A stretch of DNA of 64,000 nt from Candidatus Pelagibacter sp. (GTDB lineage: Bacteria; Pseudomonadota; Alphaproteobacteria; Pelagibacterales; Pelagibacteraceae), in assembly GCA_028227525.1 (NCBI GenBank), contig JAOJAE010000003.1, positions 30,147 through 94,146 on the forward strand, read 5' to 3'. The translations under genes and the position numbers were made by a program. The notes under the pieces are model-generated. The model was given only the letters and a program-made list of their open reading frames with translations. It was not told the origin of the DNA and did no database searches. Of this stretch, positions 8,339 to 16,261 are shown piece after piece (positions within the stretch are counted from its first letter, which is position 1; every line of letters starts with the position of its first letter).

Positions 8339-9705
8339 GAAAAAATCTTAATATAATTGTGGCTTACTCAATAATGATGGGTTTAATTTTATTGGTTGGA
8401 ATATTTCAATCATGGAATGTAGCTCTTTCAATTTTCAATCTGTGTTTAATTTCTGCAGTAATGACTATGGGAGCAAATGTACAATGGGGTTATGCTGGCT
8501 TAATTAATTTTGGTCTTATGGGATATGCAGCATTAGGTGGACTAGCTGCAGTTTTAATATCAGTTGATCCAGTTCAAGAAGCATGGAGAGCTGGTGGTTT
8601 TGATATCTTAATGTGCTTATGGTTAATCATAGTAATGATATTAGCAATTCGCTTTATTCTAAAAAATTTTGCTAAATCAAATTTTAGAACTTATGGAATT
8701 GCAGCGATTATTATTGCAGGGATTATAATTATTAGGGTAACTGCTGAACCTGGAATTGAAGCAATTGAAGCTGTTAATCCTGCAAAGACAGGATTTCTAG
8801 GAGGCTTTGGATTGCCAATTATGTTTTCATGGATTGTTGGAGCTTTCTTTGCGGGAGGACTTGCATTTGTGGTTGGAAAAGTTGCTCTTGGTTTGCGTGC
8901 TGACTATTTGGCAATTGCCACATTACTAATTTCTGAAATTGTCATTGCAATAATCAAACATGAAGACTGGTTATCAAGAGGGGTCAAAAATGTAATTGGA
9001 TTGGATAGACCCGTACCTTATGAAGTTAATCTTCAGACTACTGATTGGTTCATAAATTTAGTTGCAAAATTTAATTCAAGTAAATTAGAATTAATTTCCA
9101 ATGTTGCAGATAAACAGGCTGCACTAAATCAGTTAGTTATCGAAGGATCTTCAGTCTTTGTAAAACTTTGCTACTCAGGATTATTTTTAATTGTAGTTAT
9201 AGCTTTATTAATAGTTACTCAAAAAGCACTTTATTCTCCATGGGGAAGAATGATGCGAGCAATTAGAGATAATGAAGAAGCCGCAAATGCAATGGGAAAA
9301 AATGTTGTTAAACAACATTTATTAATATTTATTTTAGGTTCAGCAATTGTCGGAATAGCTGGAGCAATGTTAGTGACGCAAGATGGTTTGTTTACACCAG
9401 GTAGTTACAGGCCTATGAGATACACATTTCTTATTTGGGTCATGGTTATAGTTGGAGGGAGTGGTAATAATTTTGGAGCAATTTTAGGTGGATTTGCTGT
9501 ATGGTTTTTATGGATTGAAGCTGCACCTATAGCATTATTTTTAATTAATCTTTTTACATCCGGTATGTCAGATACTCACGCACTAAAAATTCACTTAATT
9601 GAGAGTGTTCCATATTTTAGATATTTGATGATGGGTCTTGGATTGCTATTGATAATGAGATATCGCCCAAAAGGTATACTTCCAGAAAAAATAGAAATAA
9701 AGTAA
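8335..9705 (+). CDS. livM: LivM-type ABC permease of second transporter, long form
   Basis: The 456-residue protein is longer than the first LivM here (350), with extra segments around residues 85-150 and 225-270. The core motifs remain: WGYAGLINFGLMGYAALGG, the LRADYLAIATLLISE stretch and the cytoplasmic MMRAIRDNEEAANAMGKN. The start is TTG, four bases inside the end of livH; no in-frame ATG lies nearby and the overlap supports this start. The terminal RYRPKGILPEKIEIK is typical. It forms the channel with LivH. Confidence 0.92.
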   Translation: MRKNLNIIVAYSIMMGLILLVGIFQSWNVALSIFNLCLISAVMTMGANVQWGYAGLINFGLMGYAALGGLAAVLISVDPVQEAWRAGGFDILMCLWLIIVMILAIRFILKNFAKSNFRTYGIAAIIIAGIIIIRVTAEPGIEAIEAVNPAKTGFLGGFGLPIMFSWIVGAFFAGGLAFVVGKVALGLRADYLAIATLLISEIVIAIIKHEDWLSRGVKNVIGLDRPVPYEVNLQTTDWFINLVAKFNSSKLELISNVADKQAALNQLVIEGSSVFVKLCYSGLFLIVVIALLIVTQKALYSPWGRMMRAIRDNEEAANAMGKNVVKQHLLIFILGSAIVGIAGAMLVTQDGLFTPGSYRPMRYTFLIWVMVIVGGSGNNFGAILGGFAVWFLWIEAAPIALFLINLFTSGMSDTHALKIHLIESVPYFRYLMMGLGLLLIMRYRPKGILPEKIEIK

Positions 9706-9712
9706 TTCTATT

Positions 9713-9781
9713 ATGAAATATATTATATTAGGCGCTGCCATTGCCTGGACTATGTATATGGCTGACAAATATATGTTTTAG
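9713..9781 (+). CDS. Possible 22-residue single-span membrane miniprotein
   Basis: Seven bases after livM an ATG opens a 22-codon frame ending in TAG. The product begins MKYIILGAAIAW and ends MADKYMF, with a hydrophobic stretch long enough to enter the membrane. A perfect eight-base-pair hairpin follows immediately at 9782-9801, as though this were the last gene of the liv operon. No strong Shine-Dalgarno sequence is visible and so short a frame can occur by chance. Membership as a small transporter accessory subunit is inference. Confidence 0.4.
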   Translation: MKYIILGAAIAWTMYMADKYMF

Positions 9782-9801
9782 TAGTTAAAAACCTTTAACT
9801 A
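9782..9801 (+). terminator. Weak hairpin after liv operon
   Basis: TAGTTAAA at 9782-9789 pairs perfectly with TTTAACTA at 9794-9801 around a four-base loop, followed by TTAATTTTTATT. The stem is A+T-rich and therefore weak, but its place right after the mini-ORF fits the end of the livGFHM transcript. Confidence 0.4.
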
Positions 9802-9831
9802 TTAATTTTTATTAAACTTTAAAAAAAATAG

Positions 9832-10593
9832 ATGACATTTTTAACTTATTTTGACTTTAGCTTATCTGAGTTTTTAGTAATTTTATTTATAGTATTTATT
9901 GCATCTATAATTAGAGGGTTTAATGGCTTTGGTTTTTCTGCAACATGTATTTCAGGATTTTCTTTTATACTGCCTGCAATTCAAATAGTTCCAATTATAT
10001 TAATACTAGAAGTTTTTATTAGTATTTTTATGATTCCATATATATGGAATAAAATAGATTGGAATTTTGTTTTTAAACTTTTAATTGGAATAGCTATTGG
10101 GTCGCCAATTGGATTGTTTTTATTAAAATACTTATCTCCCGAAATTACTCATTTGTATGTGTGTTTGATAATTATTTTTTTTTCAATTTTATTGATGAAG
10201 GGATATGAAAATAAAAAAATTAATAACAACCGATCAAAAATCTTTACTGGTATTATTTCAGGAACTTTAAATGGATTAACAACACTGGGAGGAATGCCAG
10301 TAGCATTATTTCTTTTAGTGACCAGTATCCAGCCAGCTGTAATTAGAGGATCATTGGCTGCATTATTTTTTTTAACTGATATCTATGCTTTTATTTTAAG
10401 TTATTTTGGAGGAATTGTTGATATGACCACTATTTATCGAACTCTTCCTCTAATATTAGTTTTACCTGCAGGAGTGTTCATTGGTAACAAATTTTTTATT
10501 AAGAGTAAGGAAAAGTTTTATAGAAAGGTTGTCTTTTATTTCTTAATAATTATTTCAATTTTTGGTATTTTGAGAATTATAGGAAATATTTAA
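9832..10593 (+). CDS. TauE/SafE-family membrane transporter (putative sulfite/organoacid exporter)
   Basis: The 253-residue protein has about eight hydrophobic spans and the TauE/SafE pattern: an early helix with ASIIRGFNGFGFSATCISGF and a repeat in the second half around GTLNGLTTLGGMPVALFL. Members export sulfite, sulfoacetate or other small anions released in sulfonate catabolism, but many are uncharacterised. It lies 50 bases after the liv mini-ORF with no clear promoter seen, so it may be read through. Sulfite export would fit if a sulfonate substrate were degraded here, but no desulfonating enzyme is certain. Confidence 0.8.
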   Translation: MTFLTYFDFSLSEFLVILFIVFIASIIRGFNGFGFSATCISGFSFILPAIQIVPIILILEVFISIFMIPYIWNKIDWNFVFKLLIGIAIGSPIGLFLLKYLSPEITHLYVCLIIIFFSILLMKGYENKKINNNRSKIFTGIISGTLNGLTTLGGMPVALFLLVTSIQPAVIRGSLAALFFLTDIYAFILSYFGGIVDMTTIYRTLPLILVLPAGVFIGNKFFIKSKEKFYRKVVFYFLIIISIFGILRIIGNI

Positions 10594-10599
10594 TATTAA

Positions 10600-10633
10600 A
10601 AAAACCCCAATAATTTTCATTACTGGGGTTTTT
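10600..10633. terminator. Bidirectional intrinsic terminator
   Basis: AAAAACCCCAATAAT at 10600-10614 pairs with ATTACTGGGGTTTTT at 10619-10633, a 15-base stem with one mismatch and a four-base loop. A and T runs on both sides let it act on both strands, between the convergent TauE-like gene and the LivK-like gene. Confidence 0.9.
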
Positions 10634-10646
10634 AATTAGATAATAA

Positions 10647-11837
10647 TTATCTTTGTTTTTTAGTTTTGAATTTTCCGCCTTTGATTTCTTGCTCTAAGAA
10701 AGAACCTTCAGCTTCACCAACATCAGTAAAAGTTACTCCAGTTGCGCCTTCGTAATTTATCTTTTTACCTTTAGCTAATAAATCCAATCCTTTTTTAAGC
10801 TCACCTGGGTAAATTTTAGTTCCAGGTTCATTAGCAACACCCATTACATTTTTTGCAATTGATGCTCTGTCAGCAGAATTACCTGCTTGCATTGCTAATA
10901 CTATTAGCGCAGCTGCATCATAAGACTCACCAGTGTATGGACCAGAAGAGTCTATACCAGCAGCTTTTGCAACATCAGCAAATACTCCTGCACCTTTTCC
11001 AGTTGAACCCGGCATAGTACCAAAAGATTTTTTTAAACCTTTAGGGAATGCATCAACAAGTGATTGACCAATCATACCATCTGATAAAACAAACTTATCA
11101 AATGCTCCTGAGTCTAGAGCTGCTTGAATCATTCCTTTACCACCTTGGTCAAGATAACCAATTACAGCCATAGCATCACCACCAGCAGAAGCTAGTGTAG
11201 CAACTTCAGATGAGTAGTCAGCTTTACCATCTTCATGAGCAGTTACAGCTGTAACTTTAATACCATGAGCTTCAGCAGCAGCTTTATAAACATCAGCTAA
11301 CCCTTTTCCGTAGTCATTATTAGTATAAGTTATAGCTACGCTTTTAACTTTTCTATCTTTAGTTACGTCAGCTAAGATTTGTCCACCTCTAGCATCAGAA
11401 GGAGCTGTTCTAAAAAAGAATCCTTTGTCATCTAAAGTTGTTAATCCTGGTGAAGTAGCTGAAGGTGAAATCATTACCACACCATTTGGTACAGCAACAT
11501 TTGATGCAATTGCACCAGTTACACCTGAACAGTCAGCACCCATTATAGCTGCTACACCTTGTGAGATAACTCCTTCAGCTGCTGCAGTTGCTGCTGCTGA
11601 GTCAACACAAGTTGAGTCTGCTCTTACTACTTCAATTTTTTTTCCACCTAATAGTGAACCTGAGTCTGAAGCTTCTTTAAAAGCAAGCTCAGCAGATGCA
11701 GCCATAGCTGGTGTTAGAGATTCAATAGGACCAGTAAATCCTAAGATGATTCCCATCTTAATCGCGTGTCCGTCTGCCATTACATTAGTTCCAAAACTTG
11801 AAACAAACATAAATGCAGCAATAAATAGTTTTTTCAT
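10647..11837 (-). CDS. LivK-like periplasmic amino acid binding protein
   Basis: The 396-residue protein starts with a Sec signal peptide (MKKLFIAAFMFVSSFGTNVMADG, cleavage probably after Ala21) followed by IKMGIILGFTGPIESLTPAM, typical of Peripla_BP_6/LivK proteins. It would deliver ligand to the LivFGHM complex at 5825-9705. It is monocistronic, with a strong GAGGAAG ribosome site seven bases before the ATG and a strong terminator after it, as expected for an abundant binding protein. Ligand unknown; branched-chain amino acids, amides or short acids are all possible. Confidence 0.9.
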   Translation of the reverse strand: MKKLFIAAFMFVSSFGTNVMADGHAIKMGIILGFTGPIESLTPAMAASAELAFKEASDSGSLLGGKKIEVVRADSTCVDSAAATAAAEGVISQGVAAIMGADCSGVTGAIASNVAVPNGVVMISPSATSPGLTTLDDKGFFFRTAPSDARGGQILADVTKDRKVKSVAITYTNNDYGKGLADVYKAAAEAHGIKVTAVTAHEDGKADYSSEVATLASAGGDAMAVIGYLDQGGKGMIQAALDSGAFDKFVLSDGMIGQSLVDAFPKGLKKSFGTMPGSTGKGAGVFADVAKAAGIDSSGPYTGESYDAAALIVLAMQAGNSADRASIAKNVMGVANEPGTKIYPGELKKGLDLLAKGKKINYEGATGVTFTDVGEAEGSFLEQEIKGGKFKTKKQR

Positions 11838-11851
11838 TATCTTCCTCTTTA

Positions 11852-11863
11852 ATTGTTAACAAT
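11852..11863. promoter_or_regulatory. 12-bp palindrome ATTGTTAACAAT upstream of livK-like gene
   Basis: A perfect palindrome centred on GTTAAC ends exactly 14 bases before the ATG of the binding-protein gene. A second, weaker dyad, GAATATT/AATATTC at 11887-11903, lies further upstream. They could be operators or leader RNA structure. The potD leader has a palindrome with the same core at the same distance from its ATG. Confidence 0.4.
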
Positions 11864-11913
11864 TTATAAAAAGCCAATTTAATTATGAATATTGTTAATA
11901 TTCAATCACAAAA

Positions 11914-12771
11914 TCATCTCATTTTTTGCATATAATAGACTGATGCAAGAACAATAGTCCCGCCAATTAAAGTTAATAGCGGAGGTATTTCACCAAAAAT
12001 AAAAAAAGTTTGGATAATTCCAAAAATCGGAAATAAGGAATAAAAAGGCATTACTTGACCAACAGGGTAAAATTTATAAAGATAAAACATAGACATATGA
12101 GCCACCAAAGAAACTAAAACAGCACTATGAAGGATTAAAAGCCAAGTTGAAAAATTAATATTTTGAAAATGATAGATGCTGTTACCTTCAAAAATTATTG
12201 AAAAAATTAAAAGACTTAGACAGCCTGTTATTCCCATAAAGGTATTAGTCAACTTAACATCAAGGTCTTTTAAATATCTTGAAAAAACTTGAGCGAGAGC
12301 ATAACAAAGAGCCATTATAGTAGTATAAAATAATGCCAAAATTTCTCCCTTAAGATTAGGATCATAACCAATTAAAAAGATTCCAACAAAAGCAAAAAAA
12401 ACTAAACTCCATTTTTTATAGCTTATTTTTTCTCCTAAAAAAAATGAACTTATAAGAATTGCAAAGGGAATACTTAATTGTGCCCCAATAATTATTGGAG
12501 ATACAATAGTTGCTTCTAGTAGAGCCAAGTTCATAAATAAAAATACTCCTGTTCCCATCGATAATGAAAACCCAAACAAGGGTATAAAATATTTTTTTTC
12601 AGGAATTTTAAATTTCCAAAAAGGAATTAGACAAATAAAAACAATTCCCATTCTAATTGAGGCCATCAACATTGGTGGTAGAGAGCTATTTAAAATTAAT
12701 TTACCAACTGGATAAGCACTACCAAAGATTACCATTATTAATAAAACTAAAAAGTAATGTTTGGTAGTCAA
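11914..12771 (-). CDS. EamA/DMT-family transporter
   Basis: This 285-residue protein has about ten hydrophobic spans arranged as two EamA repeats, with the early FGSAYPVGKLILNSSLPPML motif and a second repeat ending in IGGTIVLASVYYM. Family members are mostly exporters of amino acids and metabolites. The likely start is TTG at 12769-12771, three bases after the stop of the upstream aldehyde dehydrogenase gene, making it the last gene of the seven-gene operon. Substrate is probably a product or side product of that pathway, but nothing in the sequence names it. Confidence 0.82.
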   Translation of the reverse strand: MTTKHYFLVLLIMVIFGSAYPVGKLILNSSLPPMLMASIRMGIVFICLIPFWKFKIPEKKYFIPLFGFSLSMGTGVFLFMNLALLEATIVSPIIIGAQLSIPFAILISSFFLGEKISYKKWSLVFFAFVGIFLIGYDPNLKGEILALFYTTIMALCYALAQVFSRYLKDLDVKLTNTFMGITGCLSLLIFSIIFEGNSIYHFQNINFSTWLLILHSAVLVSLVAHMSMFYLYKFYPVGQVMPFYSLFPIFGIIQTFFIFGEIPPLLTLIGGTIVLASVYYMQKMR

Positions 12772-12773
12772 AT

Positions 12774-14255
12774 TTATCTAATTGAAAAAGGATCTAGCGA
12801 AGGTTCATCAGAAGTATAAAACCACGTAGTTTTAACTCTTGTGTAATCTTTAATGGAATCTATACCTGCTTCTTTTCCATAACCACTATCTTTCATTCCT
12901 CCAAAAGGAGCTGAGGGAGAAATTAATCTATAAGTATTTACAAAAGTTATTCCTGCTCTTATTGCTTTAGAAACCCTCATGCCTCGAGATAGATTACTGG
13001 TATAAACACCTGAAGATAACCCATATTGATTATCATTCATTTTATCAATTACTTCTTCTTCAGTATTAAATTTCATAACTGATAAAACAGGTCCAAATAA
13101 CTCATTTTCTGCAACAGGTAAATTATGATTATTACATTCAATAATTGTTGGAGGAAAGTAATATCCTTTATTAGAAAAAGAGTCTCTTTTTCCGCCACAT
13201 TTAATTTTTCCACCTTGGTCAATTGTATCTTTTATATTTTTTTCAATAGTTTCTAATTGTTTAAAACTACTTAATGGTCCCATTTCAGTTTCTGGATCCA
13301 TGGGTGTTCCAATTTTAATTTTAGATGCTCGATTAGACAGTTTATTTAGAAACTCATCATAAATACCTTCTTGAATATATAATCTTGATCCAGCTATGCA
13401 GCTTTGACCACTTGCACCAAATATTCCAGCTACAATTCCATTAATTGCATTCTCTTGCTCAGCATCATCAAACACTGCTACTGGACTTTTTCCACCTAGT
13501 TCTAGACTTACCTCAGATAAATTGTCTGCAGAATTTCTAATGATATGCCTTGCTGTTTCAGGTCCACCTGTAAAAGCAATTTTTTCAACTAAATCATGTG
13601 TTGTTAGTGTTTTTCCACATGGATCACCAAAGCCAGTGATAACATTTACCACTCCTTTAGGGAGGCCAGTTTTTTCAATAAGTTTTGCAAATTCAAACAT
13701 AACCGCTGGAGCAAGTTCTGAAGATTTAATCACTACAGTATTACCCATTGCTAGAGCAGGAGCCAACTTTGTTGCAGTTAAAAACATTTGTGAATTCCAC
13801 GGAATGATTGCTGCTATTACACCAATTGGAATCCTGGTTGTTATAGCTTGAATGTTTGGCTTATCAATTGGAAGCACTGTTCCTTCAACTTTATCTGCAA
13901 GGCCTGCGTAATAATCATAATAGTCAGCAATATAAATTGCTTGTTTTTTAGTTTCTCTAATAATTTTACCTGTATCGATAGTTTCTATCTCACCTAGTAT
14001 TTCAGCATTGTCTCTTAACTGCTGTCCAATCATCCTCAAAAATTTTGCTCTTTCTTTAGGAAGTAATTTTGGCCAATCTCCCTCAAATGCTTTTTGCGCA
14101 GCATTAACGGCGTTGTTTACATCTTTAGCACTTGCTTCAGGGACTACTGCCCAAGGCTCATTATTTTCTGGGTTTAAAGTTTCAAAAGTTTTTTTACTTT
14201 CAGAGTCAACCCACTCTCCATTAATGAACATTTTGTACTGTTTAAGCTTACTCAT
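12774..14255 (-). CDS. NAD(P)-dependent aldehyde dehydrogenase
   Basis: The 493-residue protein is a full-length ALDH-superfamily enzyme. It shows IPWNSQMFLTATKLAPALAMGNTVV, the catalytic Glu in SLELGGKSP, and the nucleophilic Cys in GASGQSCIAGSRL. It oxidises an aldehyde to the acid in the cytoplasm. In its operon it follows an alpha/beta hydrolase gene with an eight-base overlap, so it probably oxidises the aldehyde released by a ring or chain cleavage. Betaine aldehyde or succinate semialdehyde are possible but not shown. It is distinct from the two closely related ALDHs at 40.7 and 55.4 kb. Confidence 0.92.
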   Translation of the reverse strand: MSKLKQYKMFINGEWVDSESKKTFETLNPENNEPWAVVPEASAKDVNNAVNAAQKAFEGDWPKLLPKERAKFLRMIGQQLRDNAEILGEIETIDTGKIIRETKKQAIYIADYYDYYAGLADKVEGTVLPIDKPNIQAITTRIPIGVIAAIIPWNSQMFLTATKLAPALAMGNTVVIKSSELAPAVMFEFAKLIEKTGLPKGVVNVITGFGDPCGKTLTTHDLVEKIAFTGGPETARHIIRNSADNLSEVSLELGGKSPVAVFDDAEQENAINGIVAGIFGASGQSCIAGSRLYIQEGIYDEFLNKLSNRASKIKIGTPMDPETEMGPLSSFKQLETIEKNIKDTIDQGGKIKCGGKRDSFSNKGYYFPPTIIECNNHNLPVAENELFGPVLSVMKFNTEEEVIDKMNDNQYGLSSGVYTSNLSRGMRVSKAIRAGITFVNTYRLISPSAPFGGMKDSGYGKEAGIDSIKDYTRVKTTWFYTSDEPSLDPFSIR

Positions 14256-15030
14256 TTTTGTCTATAAAATTTTTAATTGTTAAATTTACATCATCTGCAC
14301 ATTCAATACCACAAAGATGTTTACCACCTTTGACAATCTTTAATTCACTATTCTCAATTATACCTTTTAACTCTTGTGACATTTCAATTGTAGAACCAAT
14401 ATCATGTTCTCCAGTCATTATTAAGGTTTTGGTTTGAATTTTTTCAAAGTCTTCATCATTTTTATGTTTAACAAATAACTCATAAACTTTTAAAAAATTA
14501 ACCATATTATTTCCAGATAAAATTGAACTAATTTTTTCATAAGTATTAGGATTATTTTCTAAATATTTATCAGTAAACCATCTTTTCAATGCTTGTCTTG
14601 AGAGTTTTAATTCTTTTTTAGCTTGATTAAATCTTTCATTAACAATTTTTTGTTGTTGTTCTGAGCGTTTATATATTGAGCCTAAAAGGATCAGAGATTG
14701 AAGTCGATCATTATATTTGGTTGCAAAATTTCGAGCTATTAAAGAGCCAATTGAAAAACCAACTAAATGAATTTTTTCAATTTTTAGTTCATTTATTAAT
14801 TCTATTAGTTGATCTGAAAAATCATCAAAACTTATATTTTGTTTTGTTAAAGATGATTTTCCATGACCTAGAATATCGTATGAAAGATTAGAGTAACCAT
14901 TAAAAAAATCTAATTGAGGTTGCCAAATTTCGTAAGTTAAACCAACACCATGAACAAAAACTATTGGGATAGATTGTTCTTTTTTATTAAAGACATAGAA
15001 TGTACCTGACGCAGTATTACCGGTTACCAT
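14248..15030 (-). CDS. Alpha/beta-fold hydrolase
   Basis: The 260-residue protein has the alpha/beta hydrolase plan: oxyanion region VFVHGVGLTYEIWQPQ near residues 25-40, nucleophile elbow GFSIGS with Ser near residue 95, an acid in the TGEHDIGS loop near 210 and a C-terminal His in GGKHLCGIE near 237-243. It resembles 3-oxoadipate enol-lactonase/RutD-type enzymes. In this operon it may hydrolyse an ester, lactone or formamide made by the monooxygenase. Substrate unknown. Confidence 0.87.
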   Translation of the reverse strand: MVTGNTASGTFYVFNKKEQSIPIVFVHGVGLTYEIWQPQLDFFNGYSNLSYDILGHGKSSLTKQNISFDDFSDQLIELINELKIEKIHLVGFSIGSLIARNFATKYNDRLQSLILLGSIYKRSEQQQKIVNERFNQAKKELKLSRQALKRWFTDKYLENNPNTYEKISSILSGNNMVNFLKVYELFVKHKNDEDFEKIQTKTLIMTGEHDIGSTIEMSQELKGIIENSELKIVKGGKHLCGIECADDVNLTIKNFIDKNE

Positions 15031-15036
15031 TAAATA

Positions 15037-15624
15037 CTACTTAGGCTCAATGCCCATTTCTTTCATATCTTGATATCTATCACCAGTTCTTGCGTGTGCC
15101 CTACCACTTGAGGCACCACCAATAGCTATAACAATTTCATCCTCAAAAGGAGCGTCATGAATTGTGAATTCATGTGTTAAATAATATGGCCTCAAACCTG
15201 AATCTGTTTTATGCATCATTGGAATAGAAATTTTTGATCCAGCGGGTCCTCTAGTATTGGTAAAACTTAAATAAGATGTACCACCAACTGCATCTCTAAA
15301 TTTATTACCAAATCTTAATGTGTGTATAAAAGCTGAAGCATGTTCTATTTCTCCATTTAAACCAACCACTCCTGCTTTACCATACGCTAATATTTTTTTT
15401 GGAGATCCAATTTCTTTAATTAGTTCTGGGACCAATAAATCACCAAGCTTAGGTGCTAAATCTAAAATTGTAGGTCTTAAGTCTTCTACAAATCCTTGTC
15501 CGTGCCAAGGATTTTTAAAAACCGCAGCAACTGAAACTAATAAAACTGGTTCTTTAGCTTCTTTACCACCTTCAATAAAAGTTTTATCAACAAATTTTGT
15601 AAATTTTCTTAAATTAATATTCAT
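15037..15624 (-). CDS. AA_synth (DUF1185) family protein
   Basis: At 195 residues it has the size and wording of the 'amino acid synthesis' family (Pfam AA_synth/DUF1185), including VAAVFKNPWHGQGFVEDL, GKAGVVGLNGEIEHASAFIH and IAIGGASSGRAHARTGDRYQDM. The biochemical role of this family is not established to my knowledge. It is commonly found beside flavin monooxygenases and hydrolases, as here. The spacing to the hydrolase gene is six bases, so co-transcription is near certain. The clustered conserved His, Arg and Asp residues suggest an enzyme. Confidence 0.75.
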   Translation of the reverse strand: MNINLRKFTKFVDKTFIEGGKEAKEPVLLVSVAAVFKNPWHGQGFVEDLRPTILDLAPKLGDLLVPELIKEIGSPKKILAYGKAGVVGLNGEIEHASAFIHTLRFGNKFRDAVGGTSYLSFTNTRGPAGSKISIPMMHKTDSGLRPYYLTHEFTIHDAPFEDEIVIAIGGASSGRAHARTGDRYQDMKEMGIEPK

Positions 15625-15631
15625 AATTTTT

Positions 15632-16261
15632 CTATTTAGTTACTTGAGCTAACACTAACCAAGCATTTACCCCTTTGCTTGCAATATAATTTGATTTAAA
15701 GAATTCAATTATTTTCCAAGAATTCTTATCTTCTAATTCTTTGATCTTTTTGTCAAATCCATATTCTTCATAAATTCCAATATTGATTGTAAAACTAATT
15801 AATGATCCAGTTTTACAAATTCTTACCATTTCATCTAATGCTGGAGGGTTAAGATGGCCAAAAGTAAAAGTTCCAACACACGTTATTCCATCGTAAGTGT
15901 TATCATTAATAGCAACTTTCTTATTAAGATCGATTTTGAATAGATTTTGATAAATATTTTCTGGTACTAAATCTAACATTTTTTGAGAAAAATCTGCTCC
16001 ATCTAAATTATTAAAACCATTTTTCTTGAGTTCAACACCCACCAAACCAGTTCCACAACCAGCATCTAAAATTTTTATATCTTGATTGGGAGCATGTTTT
16101 TTAAAAAGATCTACAGTTTCTTGAGGTCCAGAATATTTCCAATCAACCATGTCCTTGTCATATTTATTTTCAATAGTCCATTCATCATAATAATCTTCAA
16201 CTTCTTTACCTGCTTTCAATTTATAAATTGGAATTTTATTACCAATATCTTTTTGGGACAT
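15632..16261 (-). CDS. Class I SAM-dependent methyltransferase
   Basis: The 209-residue protein has the SAM-binding motif I ILDAGCGTGLVGVELKKNG near residues 64-82 and an acidic post-motif (DGADFSQKMLDLV). A hydrophobic strand GITCVGTFTFGHL follows, as in Methyltransf_11/25 proteins. The substrate may be a small carboxylate or amine of the operon's pathway. It starts immediately beside the stop of the ThDP enzyme gene (adjacent bases), and the next gene begins seven bases after it. A methyltransferase inside a catabolic operon is unusual. Confidence 0.85.
   Translation of the reverse strand: MSQKDIGNKIPIYKLKAGKEVEDYYDEWTIENKYDKDMVDWKYSGPQETVDLFKKHAPNQDIKILDAGCGTGLVGVELKKNGFNNLDGADFSQKMLDLVPENIYQNLFKIDLNKKVAINDNTYDGITCVGTFTFGHLNPPALDEMVRICKTGSLISFTINIGIYEEYGFDKKIKELEDKNSWKIIEFFKSNYIASKGVNAWLVLAQVTK

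Noticed and set aside
11425..11859. 144-codon plus-strand open frame across the livK-like gene start
   Set aside because: It lies antisense to a clear signal-peptide protein, has no recognisable motif, and such long shadow frames are common opposite A+T-rich coding DNA.
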